Part shown: piece by piece, positions 35,054 to 47,802 of the stretch
Layout: each line of letters opens with the position of its first letter
Numbering within the stretch: the first letter of the stretch is position 1
DNA from: Sphingomonas limnosediminicola
GTDB taxonomy: Bacteria > Pseudomonadota > Alphaproteobacteria > Sphingomonadales > Sphingomonadaceae
Reading direction: 5' to 3'
Length of the DNA stretch: 64,000 nt
Assembly (NCBI RefSeq): GCF_039537965.1
Contig: NZ_BAABBM010000001.1
Location: 1,897,501-1,961,500 of the forward strand
Notes under the pieces: generated by a model
What the model was told of the DNA's origin: nothing
Database searches by the model: none
Seen by the model: only the letters and a program-made list of their open reading frames with translations
Program-made: the position numbers and the translations under genes

Positions 35054-35827
35054 ATGCTCGGAGTGAAGGACGTGGCTGAGACAGCAACAGACGAATCGAA
35101 TCAGGCTGATGAGGCCTTTGCGGGCAACCGCCTGCTAGCGACATTCTCGCGCGAAGCGCGGGCGCTGATCGAGCCCCAGGGTGTGCTCGAACAAACCCAA
35201 GTGGGCGACATCGTGCTCACGCGCGGCGAACAGGTCGAATCGAGCGTATTCCCGATCGGTTCGACCATGGTCTCCATGACGGTCGAATTGAACGGCGGCC
35301 GTTCCGTCGAGGTTGCATCGATCGGCCGTGAAGGCGCGGTCGGCGGCATCATCAGCTGCGGGCAGGCACCAGCTTATTCCCGCGCGATCGTCCTTGTCGG
35401 CGGGCCGGTTTTCCGAGTGTCGATGGGAGCGCTTGAGGATGCCAAGAAGAGGTCGGGCTTCATCTCGAACATCTTCTGCCGCTTCTCGGACTATCTGCTG
35501 GCGCAGGTGATGCAGTCGGTGGCGTGCAACGCCTTTCACTCAATCCCAGAGCGCGCAGCGCGCTGGTTGCTGCATGCGCAGGATCGCGCCGGTGATCGCA
35601 TCGAGTTGACGCAGGAGGCGTTCGCGGGATTGCTTGGCGTCCAGCGGACCACCGTCAACGCGGTCATCCGGTCGCTTCAGAGCGAGGGGTTGGTTTCAAC
35701 CGGGCGAGGCGTCGTGCGAGTGACCGACCGCGCGGGCCTTAAGCGCAGGGCCTGCGAATGCTACCAGCGGCTGGAAGATCATTTCGGCGCCGTAATCGGC
35801 ACCAGCGGCACCGGCGGACCGCGCTAG
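35054..35827 (+). CDS. Crp/Fnr family transcription regulator
   Basis: This 257-residue protein has an N-terminal cyclic-nucleotide-type beta-roll ([43 protein letters not shown]) and a C-terminal winged helix ([30 protein letters not shown]). No cysteine cluster of the FNR type is visible. ATG at 35054 follows AAGGGCGGGCT, whereas the frame before it looks non-coding. It lies 75 bp after the galactose dehydrogenase gene. It could regulate the cluster or be independent. Confidence 0.86.
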   Translation: MLGVKDVAETATDESNQADEAFAGNRLLATFSREARALIEPQGVLEQTQVGDIVLTRGEQVESSVFPIGSTMVSMTVELNGGRSVEVASIGREGAVGGIISCGQAPAYSRAIVLVGGPVFRVSMGALEDAKKRSGFISNIFCRFSDYLLAQVMQSVACNAFHSIPERAARWLLHAQDRAGDRIELTQEAFAGLLGVQRTTVNAVIRSLQSEGLVSTGRGVVRVTDRAGLKRRACECYQRLEDHFGAVIGTSGTGGPR

Positions 35828-36846
35828 CCGAGGAACCGCCAGCTGAGCGTTTCGCCCGCGTGGAAGGGCACCAGTCCTTCGATCTCAACGGGTACCTGCG
35901 TGTCGATGCGCTCCAGCGTGAGCCTGTCTTCGTGCGGAGGGAGGCCGTAGAAGCGCGCACCGTTAAGCGAGGTGAATGCCTCGAGCCGGTCGAGCGCGCC
36001 TTCCTCCTCGAATACGCTGACGTAGCTCTCTAGCGCGAACGGCGCATTGAAAATACCGGCGCAGCCGCAGTCGGATTCCTTCGCCTCGCGGGTGTGCGGT
36101 GCGCTGTCCGTGCCGAGGAAGAACTTGCCCGAGCCTGATGTAACGGCCTTGCGGACCGCTAGCCGGTGATGCTCGCGCTTAGCCACCGGAAGGCAATAGG
36201 CGTGCGGCCGCAGTCCGCCGGCGAAGAGCGCGTTGCGGTTGATGATCAAATGCTGCGGCGTGACGGTGGCGGCGATGTTCGGGCCCGACCCTTCGACGAA
36301 GGCCGCCGCTTCGGCCGTCGTGATATGCTCGAAAACGACCTTCAGCGCGGGGAAGTCGCGGACGACGCCTGTCAGCACTCTGTCGATGAACACTGCCTCG
36401 CGGTCGAACACATCCACGTCCGGGTCGGTGACCTCGCCATGGACGCACAGGACCATGCCGATCTGCTCCATCCGCTCCAGGGCCGGATAGATGTTGCGGA
36501 TGTCGGTCACGCCAGAAGCCGAATTGGTCGTTGCGCCCGCCGGGTAGAGCTTGGCTGCGATCCAGACCTTCTGCTCGAACCCGCGCGCCAACTCGTCGGG
36601 ATCAGCCTGGTCGGTCAGATAGCAGGTCATCAGCGGCGTGAAGCCGGGCCCTGCCGCCGCGAGGATCCGTTCGCGATAGGCTGACGCGGCTTCCACGCTG
36701 GTCACTGGCGGGACGAGATTGGGCATGACGATTGCCCGGCCGAACTGCCGCGCCGTGTAGGGCGCGACCTTGCGCAGCATCCCGCCGTCGCGAAGGTGAA
36801 CGTGCCAGTCATCGGGACGGCGGATGGTCAGCATTTGCGAAGCCAC
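35824..36846 (-). CDS. pyrC: Dihydroorotase
   Basis: This protein of about 340 residues is a class II dihydroorotase, which closes the dihydroorotate ring in pyrimidine synthesis. It has [10 protein letters not shown] (zinc HxH), the carbamylated Lys region [28 protein letters not shown] and the catalytic LGTDSAPH. The start is taken as GTG at 36846, because AGGGAG lies six bases upstream of it. The ATG at 36834 would be 18 bases from that site. The ygfZ start lies only 23 bp away on the other strand. The stop overlaps the convergent Crp/Fnr gene by 4 bp. Confidence 0.93.
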   Translation of the reverse strand: MASQMLTIRRPDDWHVHLRDGGMLRKVAPYTARQFGRAIVMPNLVPPVTSVEAASAYRERILAAAGPGFTPLMTCYLTDQADPDELARGFEQKVWIAAKLYPAGATTNSASGVTDIRNIYPALERMEQIGMVLCVHGEVTDPDVDVFDREAVFIDRVLTGVVRDFPALKVVFEHITTAEAAAFVEGSGPNIAATVTPQHLIINRNALFAGGLRPHAYCLPVAKREHHRLAVRKAVTSGSGKFFLGTDSAPHTREAKESDCGCAGIFNAPFALESYVSVFEEEGALDRLEAFTSLNGARFYGLPPHEDRLTLERIDTQVPVEIEGLVPFHAGETLSWRFLG

Positions 36847-36869
36847 GGACGGCTCCCTAACTGAAGGGC

Positions 36870-37583
36870 ATGGCCGCGACCACCCTGACCGACCGTGCCC
36901 TGATCCGCCTGTCCGGCGAAGACGTACGTGGCTTCCTCCAAGGGCTGGTGACAAGCGACGTCGCGGGCGAGCTGCCGGTCTGGACCGGCCTCCTTACGCC
37001 TCAGGGCAAGTGCCTGTTCGATTTCATCGTCTGGGCGGATGGCGACGATCTGCTGCTGGATTGCGAAGCCGCTGCAGCGGACCAACTGATCAAGCGGCTC
37101 TCAATCTACCGTTTGCGACGCCCCATCCGGATTGAGCGGGATAAGACGCTGGCCGTTCACTGGTCGCCGCATGGCGGGCAAGGAAGCATCGATCCGAGGC
37201 TAGCCGCTCTCGGGCGCCGTTGGGTGGCCCCAGCGGAGGAGCCCGCTTCCGGCTGGTTCGAGCATCGTTTGAGGCTAGGTGTCACCGAAGGCCGCGCCGA
37301 GCTCGGCGACATCCTTTGGCTAGAATGCAATGCCGCCGAGCTTAATGGCGTCAGCTTCTCGAAGGGCTGCTTTGTCGGCCAGGAGAATACTGCGCGCATG
37401 AACTGGCGGTCAAAGGTGAACCGCCGCCTGGTCGTCATCGTAACGGAAGCGGAAGGGCCGCGGGCGCGAGTTGTCTATCCCGAGGTGGGCTTGGCCGTCG
37501 AACATCGCCGCCTCGACGATCTGGAGGGCGCACTCATGCCGGAATGGCTGGAAGAGGCGTTGGCTCAGCCGAGCACGGCGTAG
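36870..37583 (+). CDS. ygfZ: Folate-binding protein YgfZ
   Basis: This 237-residue tetrahydrofolate-dependent iron-sulfur repair/assembly factor is related to GcvT. The hallmark KGCFVGQEN is near residue 167. The start ATG at 36870 follows GAAGGG with short spacing. It is divergent from pyrC. The stop lies within the convergent cyclase-family gene (19-bp overlap). Confidence 0.92.
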   Translation: MAATTLTDRALIRLSGEDVRGFLQGLVTSDVAGELPVWTGLLTPQGKCLFDFIVWADGDDLLLDCEAAAADQLIKRLSIYRLRRPIRIERDKTLAVHWSPHGGQGSIDPRLAALGRRWVAPAEEPASGWFEHRLRLGVTEGRAELGDILWLECNAAELNGVSFSKGCFVGQENTARMNWRSKVNRRLVVIVTEAEGPRARVVYPEVGLAVEHRRLDDLEGALMPEWLEEALAQPSTA

Positions 37584-38239
37584 GCGCGGACCGGAAAGGT
37601 CCCGACACCCTTCATTTTCGGCGGAACGGCGGATAGCCGGAAGCCCTCGTCCGGCAAACTCCCAAGGCCGGTCATATGCTCGCAGATTGGGATGTCGGCG
37701 CCCAGCAAGCGCGTGTGCACGGGCCGCGCCCTCACGTGCATATTGTCGATATTGCAGCTGTCGATACCGACGAACGTCGCGCCCTGCTCGGCGAGCCAGT
37801 CGGCCGCCGCCGCGGTGAGATAAGGATGATCGCCGAAATAGCCTTCCGTCCGCCAGTGGCGGTCCCATCCGGTGTGGATGAGCACAGCTTTCCCGCTGAC
37901 TTCCAGGCCCTCGAAGTGAACCGCGTCAGTCGGCAGCTCGATGTCGAACGGGCGGCGGACCACGATGCCGGGCAGGTTTGCCAGCAATGGCAGCGGCAGC
38001 TCCGACAGGTCTGAGCCCTCGGCGTAGCGGTGGAACGGAGAGTCCACGTAAGTCCCGGTGTTCGCGACCATGTCGATGCGCCCGATCTGGAAGGTCGAGC
38101 CGTCGTCGTAGTTCGCCGCGGTGCTTTCCCGCTCCCAAAAGTCGCAGATCGCCGGGCCGGGCAGGCCCTTATAGGTCGTCATGCCATGCTCGATCACATG
38201 GCTGAGGTCGACGATCCTCTTTTCTTCAATATCCGCCAT
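37565..38239 (-). CDS. Cyclase family (kynurenine formamidase-like) protein
   Basis: This 224-residue protein of the cyclase/KynB superfamily begins [20 protein letters not shown]. The family metal motif is HxGTHxDxPxH. Here the equivalent reads NTGTYVDSPFH, so the first two His are replaced by Asn and Tyr while Asp and the last His remain. The remainder of the fold, including LIHTGWDRHW and VGIDSCNID, is intact. It may bind metal differently or use another chemistry. It starts 46 bp inside the upstream CBU_0592-like gene. The substrate is unknown. Confidence 0.8.
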   Translation of the reverse strand: MADIEEKRIVDLSHVIEHGMTTYKGLPGPAICDFWERESTAANYDDGSTFQIGRIDMVANTGTYVDSPFHRYAEGSDLSELPLPLLANLPGIVVRRPFDIELPTDAVHFEGLEVSGKAVLIHTGWDRHWRTEGYFGDHPYLTAAAADWLAEQGATFVGIDSCNIDNMHVRARPVHTRLLGADIPICEHMTGLGSLPDEGFRLSAVPPKMKGVGTFPVRAYAVLG

Positions 38240-38462
38240 GATGCGATTGCTCCGATAAGCAGCCATAGCACGTTGAGCGACGCCGACGGGACGGCGCCGT
38301 GCCACCAGCCGTTCACCACAAAGCCCGCTGCGCCGACGATATTCATCCCTTGATAGACGAGCGACTGCCCCGTCAGCTTTCCGGCCGACAGCAGCAGATA
38401 GGCAAGCAGGATCAGCGCCGCGCCGGCCCAGCCGACGACCTCGACGCCGATCTCAAGCGGTG

Positions 38463-38466
<4 letters not shown>
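38194..38466 (-). CDS. CBU_0592-like small membrane protein
   Basis: This 90-residue protein has three hydrophobic helices: [40 protein letters not shown] and [19 protein letters not shown]. It matches the CBU_0592 family of unknown function. GTG at 38466 overlaps the acnA stop (GTGA), and its end overlaps the cyclase-family gene. The three genes therefore form a minus-strand operon from acnA. Confidence 0.8.
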
Positions 38467-41144
<2,678 letters not shown>

Positions 41145-41326
41145 TGCTGTCCTTTTCGTCGCGAACTTGACGGTTCTGCGTGCTGATTTGGGGTTGTGAC
41201 GGCCCTTAGCAACGCGGGTCGAACCCCGCAAACGTCCGTATCAATGCGCCGAGCGGTGGAAACCTTGCGCCAAGATGAACAAACGCGGTCTCCCCACCGT
41301 TTAGGACCGCCACTAAGTTGAATTCC

Positions 41327-41515
41327 ATGACCCATGACAGCGACTATTTCCGCCGCCGCGCCGCCGAAGCCAGAGCGCTCGCGTCCTCACGGGAAGCCGG
41401 TGACCGGGCGGAAGCCGCGGGCGACCTCGCACGGGCCTATGCGGCGCTTGCGAAGCGCCGTGCTGCTGCAACCGCGAAGGCCGACGAGACGCCGGCCATT
41501 CCGCTCGAAGCCTAG
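41327..41515 (+). CDS. Small charged hypothetical protein
   Basis: This 62-residue protein (MTHDSDYFRRRAAEARALASSREAGDRAEAAGDLARAYAALAKRR...) is Ala/Arg/Glu-rich and likely helical. It resembles tiny sphingomonad proteins of unknown function with the Y-F-R-R-R-A-x-E start. ATG at 41327 is preferred to the TTG three codons earlier. The stop overlaps the convergent corA gene. Confidence 0.6.
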   Translation: MTHDSDYFRRRAAEARALASSREAGDRAEAAGDLARAYAALAKRRAAATAKADETPAIPLEA

Positions 41516-42489
41516 ATCCAGCCTCTGCGCTTGAAATAGAGGTACGGTCCGACCGCGCTGATGAACATCAGTAAGAGGGCCCACGGATAGCCGGCGAGCC
41601 ATTTTAGCTCGGGCATGTGCTCGAAGTTCATGCCGTAGATGCCGGCAATCAGCGTCGGCGGCAGGAACACGACTGCCGCCCACGAAAAGAGCTTCATTGC
41701 CGCGTTCTGCTCGATGCTGATGAGGCCGAGTGAAGCGTCGAGCAGGAAAGTGAGATTATCCGACAGGAAGCTAGCGTGCTCGCTCAGCGACGTGACGTCG
41801 CTGGTCATGCTGCCGAGATGATGTCGGGCATCCTTGTGCTCTGTCTCGTGAATGAAATTGGATCCGCCGAGGAAGCTTAGCATGCGCAAGGTACTGACGG
41901 CCGAATAGCGGATCTTGGTCAGGAGCGTCTGCGTCCGGCCTATTCGGGTCAGTAGCGCGGTCAGCCGGGCGGCGGGAATCCGCCTCTCGTCTTGGTTACT
42001 CGAGAAAATCTCCTGCGAAAGCTCCTCCATTGTCGCGCCGACATCCTCGATCTCATCGGCCAGCCGGTCGATGATCGCATCGATGAGGCGGAGCATGGCC
42101 GTCGGCCCGTCACGGACCAGCTCCGGGTCGCGCCTGGCGTGATTCTCGAAATTCCGAACCGGCTTGGGCGTCGCGTAGCGGATGGTGACGAGGCGATTGC
42201 CGGCAAGGACGAAGCCGATCGGGGTCGTTGTCGGCTGCGCGTCTTCGACACCGCGCAGCGCGCTGACCGTCATGTAGAGGGTGCCGTTCTTGTCGTAGAG
42301 GCGGCTGGAGGGCTCGATCTCCGCCATTTCGGCCTGGGTAGGCACGTTGACGCCAATGCAGCGCTCGACGAGCTGCTCCTCTTCCCTGGTCGGCTCTTCG
42401 AGATCGATCCAGGTCGCCCCATCGGGAATGCGCTGGCTGCTCGCGTCGACGACGCTTCCATCGCATCCGGGCCCGTAACTACGCAGCAT
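41512..42489 (-). CDS. corA: CorA family magnesium/cobalt transporter
   Basis: This 325-residue channel has a cytoplasmic N-terminal domain and two C-terminal membrane helices. The pore signature YGMNFEHMPEL lies between the helices, and the sequence ends in the basic KRRGWI. It forms a pentameric magnesium channel in the inner membrane. ATG at 42489. Confidence 0.92.
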   Translation of the reverse strand: MLRSYGPGCDGSVVDASSQRIPDGATWIDLEEPTREEEQLVERCIGVNVPTQAEMAEIEPSSRLYDKNGTLYMTVSALRGVEDAQPTTTPIGFVLAGNRLVTIRYATPKPVRNFENHARRDPELVRDGPTAMLRLIDAIIDRLADEIEDVGATMEELSQEIFSSNQDERRIPAARLTALLTRIGRTQTLLTKIRYSAVSTLRMLSFLGGSNFIHETEHKDARHHLGSMTSDVTSLSEHASFLSDNLTFLLDASLGLISIEQNAAMKLFSWAAVVFLPPTLIAGIYGMNFEHMPELKWLAGYPWALLLMFISAVGPYLYFKRRGWI

Positions 42490-42556
42490 CGTCGGGGGTC
42501 ATTCTCCGAACGGCCGATCTTTGCAAGCGCCAAGCCTCTGCTAAGCCTGTGCGTGA

Positions 42557-43117
42557 ATGACTTCCCGCCGCACCGCGATCTTGTCTTTTGCCATCGTGAT
42601 CGCGGTTGCTGCGGTGACGCTGCTGCTCATGGGCCGCCACCCGATCTGCACCTGCGGCGAAGTGAACCTGTGGGTGAATCTTCGTGACAGTCCGAAGACT
42701 AGCCAGATGCTGGCCGACTGGTACAGCATCAGCCACATCGTGCACGGCCTGCTGTTCTACGCAGCCCTGTGGCTCGTCGCACGCCGCTGGCCGGTGGAGT
42801 GGCGGTTCACGGTCGCTTTGCTCGTCGAAGCAGCTTGGGAAGTGACCGAGAACACGCCTTTCGTGATCGACCGTTATCGCACGGCGACCACGGCGCTCGG
42901 TTACAGTGGCGACAGTATCCTCAATTCGCTGTCCGACATCACCATGATGGCGATTGGCTTCCTCGCCGCGCGAAAGCTGCCGCCGTGGGGCTCGATCCTG
43001 CTGGTCATCGTGCTCGAATTGATTCCGCTTTTCGTGATCCGCGACAACCTGACGCTGAACGTCTGGATGCTGCTCGCGCCGAATTCGGGGGTTCAGGCTT
43101 GGCAGGCGGCGGGTTGA
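42557..43117 (+). CDS. DUF2585/UPF0314 family membrane protein
   Basis: This 186-residue protein has about five helices and the conserved MGRHPICTCGEVNLWVN, FSISH-like WYSISHIVHGLLFY, and EVTENTPFVIDRYRTATTALGYSGDSILNS blocks. It is confined largely to alphaproteobacteria and has no known function. It is divergent from corA. Confidence 0.85.
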   Translation: MTSRRTAILSFAIVIAVAAVTLLLMGRHPICTCGEVNLWVNLRDSPKTSQMLADWYSISHIVHGLLFYAALWLVARRWPVEWRFTVALLVEAAWEVTENTPFVIDRYRTATTALGYSGDSILNSLSDITMMAIGFLAARKLPPWGSILLVIVLELIPLFVIRDNLTLNVWMLLAPNSGVQAWQAAG

Positions 43118-43173
43118 GACCGGCACCTTTCGGGCGGTGAGGCATTGGTTGCGTGGACAATGGAGACAATCGA

Positions 43174-43689
43174 GTGAAGCGTTTCGCAATCCTGTGCGCG
43201 GGGTCTGTGGTGGCGGGGATTCCTGCCGCCGCGCATGCCGGTGAGATTTTCAGCGGCCTCTACGTCCACGACGTCAAGCTTCCGACCGATAAGAGCGGCC
43301 TTGAAGACGGGATGGACGTGCAGCTTGGCTATCGCGGGGGCCGAATTGGGCAGACGCCGTTGCAGCCGTATGTCTTCGGCGCGCTGAATACGGCCGGCGA
43401 GACCAGCTATGCCGCCCTCGGCGTGGCTGCGAAGTTCGGTCGGAAAGTCTATGTGCGACCCGGTATCGGCCTCGCGATTCACAATGGTTCGGCCGCGGAC
43501 TACTACCGGCGCGACAAGATCGCGTTCGGAAGCCGAATCCTGTTCGAGCCCGAACTCGCCGTCGGCGCGCAGGTGAACAGCCGCCTCAGCCTCGAAGCGA
43601 GCTGGATACACATGAGCCACGCGACGCTCTTCAGCCCGGAAAACCCGGGGATTGATAATCTGGGCGTCCGGCTGAACTTGGCGCTCTAG
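43174..43689 (+). CDS. Acyloxyacyl hydrolase (PagL-like) outer-membrane protein
   Basis: This 171-residue protein has a signal peptide ([23 protein letters not shown]) and a small beta-barrel pattern of alternating residues. The PagL lipase site is recognisable as H-M-S in [24 protein letters not shown], which ends in an outer-membrane-type C terminus. It would remove the 3-O acyl chain of lipid A. GTG at 43174 is chosen, seven bases after GGAGA. GTG at 43153 would spoil the signal peptide. The stop overlaps convergent fumC. Confidence 0.82.
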   Translation: MKRFAILCAGSVVAGIPAAAHAGEIFSGLYVHDVKLPTDKSGLEDGMDVQLGYRGGRIGQTPLQPYVFGALNTAGETSYAALGVAAKFGRKVYVRPGIGLAIHNGSAADYYRRDKIAFGSRILFEPELAVGAQVNSRLSLEASWIHMSHATLFSPENPGIDNLGVRLNLAL

Positions 43690-45080
43690 CGCCCGATCAT
43701 TGTTTCCGGCTTCACGACGCGATCGAAGGTTTCCTCGTCGATCAGCGCAAGCTCGAGGCCCGCTTCCTTGAGCGTCTTGCCATGCTTGTGCGCATGCTTG
43801 GCGATGGCCGCGGCATTGTCGTAGCCGATCTCCGGCGCCAGCGCGGTGACCAGCATCAGCGACCGGTTCATCAGCTCGGCAATGCGCGCTTCGTCGGGCT
43901 CGGCGCCGTCGAGCATGCGCTTGGTGAAGCTCTCGGCGCCAGTGGCAAGCAGATTGATTGACCGAACGACGTTCGCCCCAATCAGCGGCTTGAACACGTT
44001 GAGCTCCAGGTGGCCTTGCATTCCGCCGACCGTCACCGCGACGTGATTTCCCATCACCTGAGCGGCGACCATGGTCAGCATCTCGGCCTGCGTGGGATTG
44101 ACCTTGCCCGGCATGATCGAGCTGCCCGGCTCATTCTCGGGCAGCATCAGCTCGCCAAGGCCGCAGCGTGGGCCAGAGCCAAGCAAGCGAATGTCGTTGG
44201 CTATCTTCGTGAAGGACACTGCAATGACGTTGAGCACGCCGGAAAGCTCGACCATCGTGTCGTGGGCCGCGAGCTCGGCAAACTTGTTCGGCGCAGAGAT
44301 GAACGGCAGCTGCGTCAGCTGCGACACCTCCGCCGCGAAGGCCTCTGCGAAACCCTTGGGTGCGTTGAGGCCGGTCCCGACCGCCGTGCCGCCCTGCGCG
44401 AGCCGAAACACGCGCGGCATGACGCTTTCGACCCGCTCGATGCAGTCGGAAACTTGCTGCGCGTAGCCGGAGAATTCCTGGCCGAGGGTCAGCGGGGTCG
44501 CATCCTGCAAATGGGTGCGGCCGATCTTGACGATCGAATCCCAACGCTGGGCCTGGTCGTTAAGGCGGTCCAGCATTAGCCGCAGTGCGGGAAGCAGCTT
44601 GCCTTCCACCCCGCGCGCGGCGGCGATGTGCATGGCCGTCGGAAAGCTATCGTTGGACGACTGGCCCTTGTTGACATGGTCGTTGGGGTGAACCGGCTCC
44701 TTGCCGCCGCGCATGCCGGACAGGATTTCATTGGCACGGCCGGCGATCACTTCGTTGGCGTTCATGTTCGACTGTGTGCCCGAACCGGTCTGCCAGATGA
44801 CGAGCGGGAATTGGGTGTCGAGATCGCCGCGGGCAACTTCGCTCGCCGCCTGCTGGATAACTTCCGCGAGCTTGGGGTCGAGGCCGCAAAGGCGCGCGTT
44901 CACCCTGGCCGCCGCCTGCTTGATGAAGCCCAGCGCATGGATGATCTCAACGGGCATCTGCTCGCGCGGACCGAACGGGAAATTGCCGATCGACCGTTCG
45001 GTCTGGGCGCCCCAATAAGCGTCGGCCGGTACGTTGATCGGGCCAAAGCTGTCGGTTTCAGTGCGAGTGCTGCTGGGCAT
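43686..45080 (-). CDS. fumC: Fumarate hydratase class II
   Basis: This 464-residue homotetrameric fumarase has the signature [13 protein letters not shown], the active-site segments [14 protein letters not shown] and [14 protein letters not shown], and [19 protein letters not shown] at 45080 is the conserved start. It is oxidant-stable, not an iron-sulfur enzyme. It ends against the pagL-like gene. Confidence 0.97.
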   Translation of the reverse strand: MPSSTRTETDSFGPINVPADAYWGAQTERSIGNFPFGPREQMPVEIIHALGFIKQAAARVNARLCGLDPKLAEVIQQAASEVARGDLDTQFPLVIWQTGSGTQSNMNANEVIAGRANEILSGMRGGKEPVHPNDHVNKGQSSNDSFPTAMHIAAARGVEGKLLPALRLMLDRLNDQAQRWDSIVKIGRTHLQDATPLTLGQEFSGYAQQVSDCIERVESVMPRVFRLAQGGTAVGTGLNAPKGFAEAFAAEVSQLTQLPFISAPNKFAELAAHDTMVELSGVLNVIAVSFTKIANDIRLLGSGPRCGLGELMLPENEPGSSIMPGKVNPTQAEMLTMVAAQVMGNHVAVTVGGMQGHLELNVFKPLIGANVVRSINLLATGAESFTKRMLDGAEPDEARIAELMNRSLMLVTALAPEIGYDNAAAIAKHAHKHGKTLKEAGLELALIDEETFDRVVKPETMIGR

Positions 45081-45181
45081 GTTTCCTCTTCCGTCGTGCT
45101 GACCAAGGCCAGCATCCATTGTTCGGCGGCGCGATGCTCTGAAATGGACCCCGACTCAAGTTCAGGGTGAACGGCGGGCGC

Positions 45182-45673
45182 CTATTTCTTGCGCGTGAAG
45201 TCCACGCTGACGACGTTCGACCCGTCGTCCTTGGGCGCTTCGTCAGCCGTCGTTTCCGGGTCGTTGCCCGCGGCCTCATGTTCTTCGCGCGGGGCTTCCT
45301 CGGCGTCGGCGTGGAAGGTCAGCGCGAACTCAACGGCGGGATCGTGGAATTGGGTAACCGCGGCGAACGGAACGCGGAGCGTCGCCGGGACGCCGCCGAA
45401 CGACAGCCCGACCGAGAAGCCGTCTTCTTCTACCTTCAAGTCCCAGAAGCGATGCTGGATGACGATCGTCATCTCTTCCGGGAAACGTTCGGACAAATGC
45501 TTCGGAATCGAAACGCCCGGACTCTTGGTGTTGAAGGTGATGAAGAAATGATGCGTGCCGGGCAGTCCGCCCGACGCCTCGACCTCGCCGAGGACCCTCC
45601 CAACGACGGCCCGCAGCGCGTCCTGAACGATCTCGTCGTACGGAATCAGGCTCTCGGGGGTCTCGTCGCTCAT
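45182..45673 (-). CDS. sspB: SspB-type ClpXP adaptor
   Basis: This 163-residue protein is of the alphaproteobacterial SspB type, which delivers ssrA-tagged or other substrates to ClpXP. The folded domain (IPYDEIVQDALRAVVGRVLGEVEA...GTHHFFITFNTK...RFPEEMTIVIQHRFWDL) is followed by an acidic linker. A short basic tail, VVSVDFTRKK, occupies the position of the ClpX-binding XB motif. ATG at 45673 is the family start. Confidence 0.9.
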   Translation of the reverse strand: MSDETPESLIPYDEIVQDALRAVVGRVLGEVEASGGLPGTHHFFITFNTKSPGVSIPKHLSERFPEEMTIVIQHRFWDLKVEEDGFSVGLSFGGVPATLRVPFAAVTQFHDPAVEFALTFHADAEEAPREEHEAAGNDPETTADEAPKDDGSNVVSVDFTRKK

Positions 45674-45722
45674 CGCCCTTGGTGGTAGCGGGCGAGTTTT
45701 CCCGGTCAAGCGGAGACATTCG

Positions 45723-46100
45723 ATGCCGATCGATGCCACCCAGCCATATGACGACAGCAATATCTTTGCCCGCATCCTCCGTGGGGAGATTCCGTCCACG
45801 AAGGCTTACGAGGACGAGCACGTGCTGGCCTTCAACGATATCAACGCCCTGGCGCCGACCCACATCCTGGTGATCCCGAAGGGTTCCTACGTGTCGTGGG
45901 ACGATTTTTCAGAGCGCGGTTCGGATCAGGAGATCGGCGCCTTCGTGAGGGCGGTCGGAAAGATCGCGCGCGATCGGGGGCTGGTCGGGAGCGGTTACCG
46001 GCTGCTCGCGAATGTCGGGCCGGACTCCGGACAGGAAGTGCCGCACCTACATGTTCACATCTTCGGCGGAAAGCCGCTGGGGCCAATGCTGACGCGATAA
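45723..46100 (+). CDS. HIT family nucleotide-binding hydrolase
   Basis: This 125-residue histidine-triad protein of the HinT type has IFARILRGEIPSTKAYEDE at the N terminus and the triad HLHVHIF near the C terminus. It hydrolyses nucleoside phosphoramidates and similar compounds. It is divergent from sspB. Confidence 0.93.
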   Translation: MPIDATQPYDDSNIFARILRGEIPSTKAYEDEHVLAFNDINALAPTHILVIPKGSYVSWDDFSERGSDQEIGAFVRAVGKIARDRGLVGSGYRLLANVGPDSGQEVPHLHVHIFGGKPLGPMLTR

Positions 46101-46195
46101 TCGTCCGGCACGGAGCCAGATGCGCGAACCATGAGGGGATTGCCCTTGCGGCCTCAGCCGTTAGGGTCGGTAGAAGATTGATTGCATAGGGGAGA

Positions 46196-47800
46196 ATGAT
46201 GGCAACTGCAGCAGAGCGCGGCGGCCTGCTCGGCCGGGTAAAGTCGCTGGACGCAATTCTTGCGACCGCCGAGAAGAAGGGGTTGCACCGTTCGCTAGGT
46301 GCGTTCCAGCTGACCTTGCTGGGGATCGGCGCCGTGATCGGCACCGGTATTTTCGTCTTGACCGCCGAGGCCGCCCAAAAGGCGGGCCCGGCCATGATGA
46401 TCAGCTTCGTTATCGCCGGGGTGGTCTGCGCCGTTGCTGCGCTCTGCTATTCCGAGCTCGCCTCGATGGTGCCCGTTGCGGGATCCGCCTACACTTACAC
46501 GTACGCGGTGATGGGCGAGCTGTTCGCCTGGATGGTCGGTTGGGCCCTGATCCTTGAATATGCAATCGGAGCCAGCGCGGTCGCTGTCGGCTGGTCCGGC
46601 TATTTCGTGGGATTGATGAAGAGTTGGGGGATAATCATTCCGCCGGCGCTTGCCGCAGGCCCATTCGGCGGAGGTGTCTTCAATCTCCCGGCAGCCGTGA
46701 TCGCCGGTTTGGTCACCGTTCTTCTCATTGTCGGCACCAAGGAAAGCGCGCGCTTCAACGCCGTGCTCGTGCTCGTGAAAGTCACCGCGCTCACGATCTT
46801 CTGCATCCTCACCTTGCCGATCCTCAAGGGCGAGCATTTCACGCCGTTCATTCCCAATGGATGGGGAACCTACGGCGTTGTCGGCGCCGCGGCGTCAATC
46901 TTCTTCGCTTATGTTGGGTTCGACGCCGTTTCGACGGCCGCCGAGGAAACCAAGAACCCGCAGCGCAACGTGCCTATCGGCCTCATTGCTTCGCTTGGTA
47001 TCTGCACAATCTTCTATCTGCTGGTCGCAGCGGGAGCGATTGGCGCGATCGGCGCGCAGCCGGTCCGCGATGCGCTTGGCCATCCGTTCCCGCCGGGCAG
47101 CATCGAACTCACCAATCAGTGCAATGCAATCGTCGCTGGCGGCGCTGAGCAGCCGCTCGTCTGTTCGCGCGAAGCGCTGGCCCATGTCCTTCGCAGCGTC
47201 GGCTATCAGCGACTTGGCGACATGATGGGTGTTGCCGCGTTCATTGCGCTGCCCTCCGTCGTGCTGATGATGATGTTCGGCCAGACCCGGATCTTCTTCG
47301 TCATGGCTCGCGACGGCCTGCTTCCGGAGAAGCTTGCCTCCGTTCACCCGCGCTTTCGGACCCCGCACGTGGTGACAGCGGTCACCGGCGTCGGCGTGAT
47401 GCTGGCGGCGGCCTTCCTTCCGGTCGGCAAGCTGGCGGACTATTCCAACTCCGGCACGCTGTTCGCCTTCATGATGGTGGCGATCTCGGTGCTCGTGCTT
47501 CGTCGGACCGATCCGAACCGCAGACGTCCGTTCCGCACGCCGGCGGTAGGGATCATCGCTCCGATCGCCATCATCGGCTGCATCGCGCTTTACATCATGC
47601 TGCCGCCGATCGCGATCGCGGTACTTCCCGTGTGGGGTGTCGTCGGCCTGCTGATCTACTTCGGCTACTCGCGCAGCCGCAGCCATGTCGGTCGCGGGAT
47701 CACCGAGGTTCCGGAGCTTTCGCCGGACGCACCGCCCTCGGTCGGCGTCGCGCCGCTACCGGGCGCCCCGGCGCCGGGCAGCCCCGAAGAACGCGGCTAG
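46196..47800 (+). CDS. APC-family amino acid permease
   Basis: This 534-residue inner-membrane transporter has about 12-14 helices. GIGAVIGTGIFVLTAEAAQKAGPA is the unwound helix-1 substrate motif. SELASMVPVAGSAYTYTYAVMGE and FFAYVGFDAVSTAAEETKNPQRNVP are typical of the CAT-like/YfnA group. It probably imports cationic or neutral amino acids. Two adjacent ATG codons (46196, 46199) are possible starts. The Pro-rich C-terminal tail is not conserved. Confidence 0.9.
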   Translation: MMATAAERGGLLGRVKSLDAILATAEKKGLHRSLGAFQLTLLGIGAVIGTGIFVLTAEAAQKAGPAMMISFVIAGVVCAVAALCYSELASMVPVAGSAYTYTYAVMGELFAWMVGWALILEYAIGASAVAVGWSGYFVGLMKSWGIIIPPALAAGPFGGGVFNLPAAVIAGLVTVLLIVGTKESARFNAVLVLVKVTALTIFCILTLPILKGEHFTPFIPNGWGTYGVVGAAASIFFAYVGFDAVSTAAEETKNPQRNVPIGLIASLGICTIFYLLVAAGAIGAIGAQPVRDALGHPFPPGSIELTNQCNAIVAGGAEQPLVCSREALAHVLRSVGYQRLGDMMGVAAFIALPSVVLMMMFGQTRIFFVMARDGLLPEKLASVHPRFRTPHVVTAVTGVGVMLAAAFLPVGKLADYSNSGTLFAFMMVAISVLVLRRTDPNRRRPFRTPAVGIIAPIAIIGCIALYIMLPPIAIAVLPVWGVVGLLIYFGYSRSRSHVGRGITEVPELSPDAPPSVGVAPLPGAPAPGSPEERG

Positions 47801-47802
47801 CG

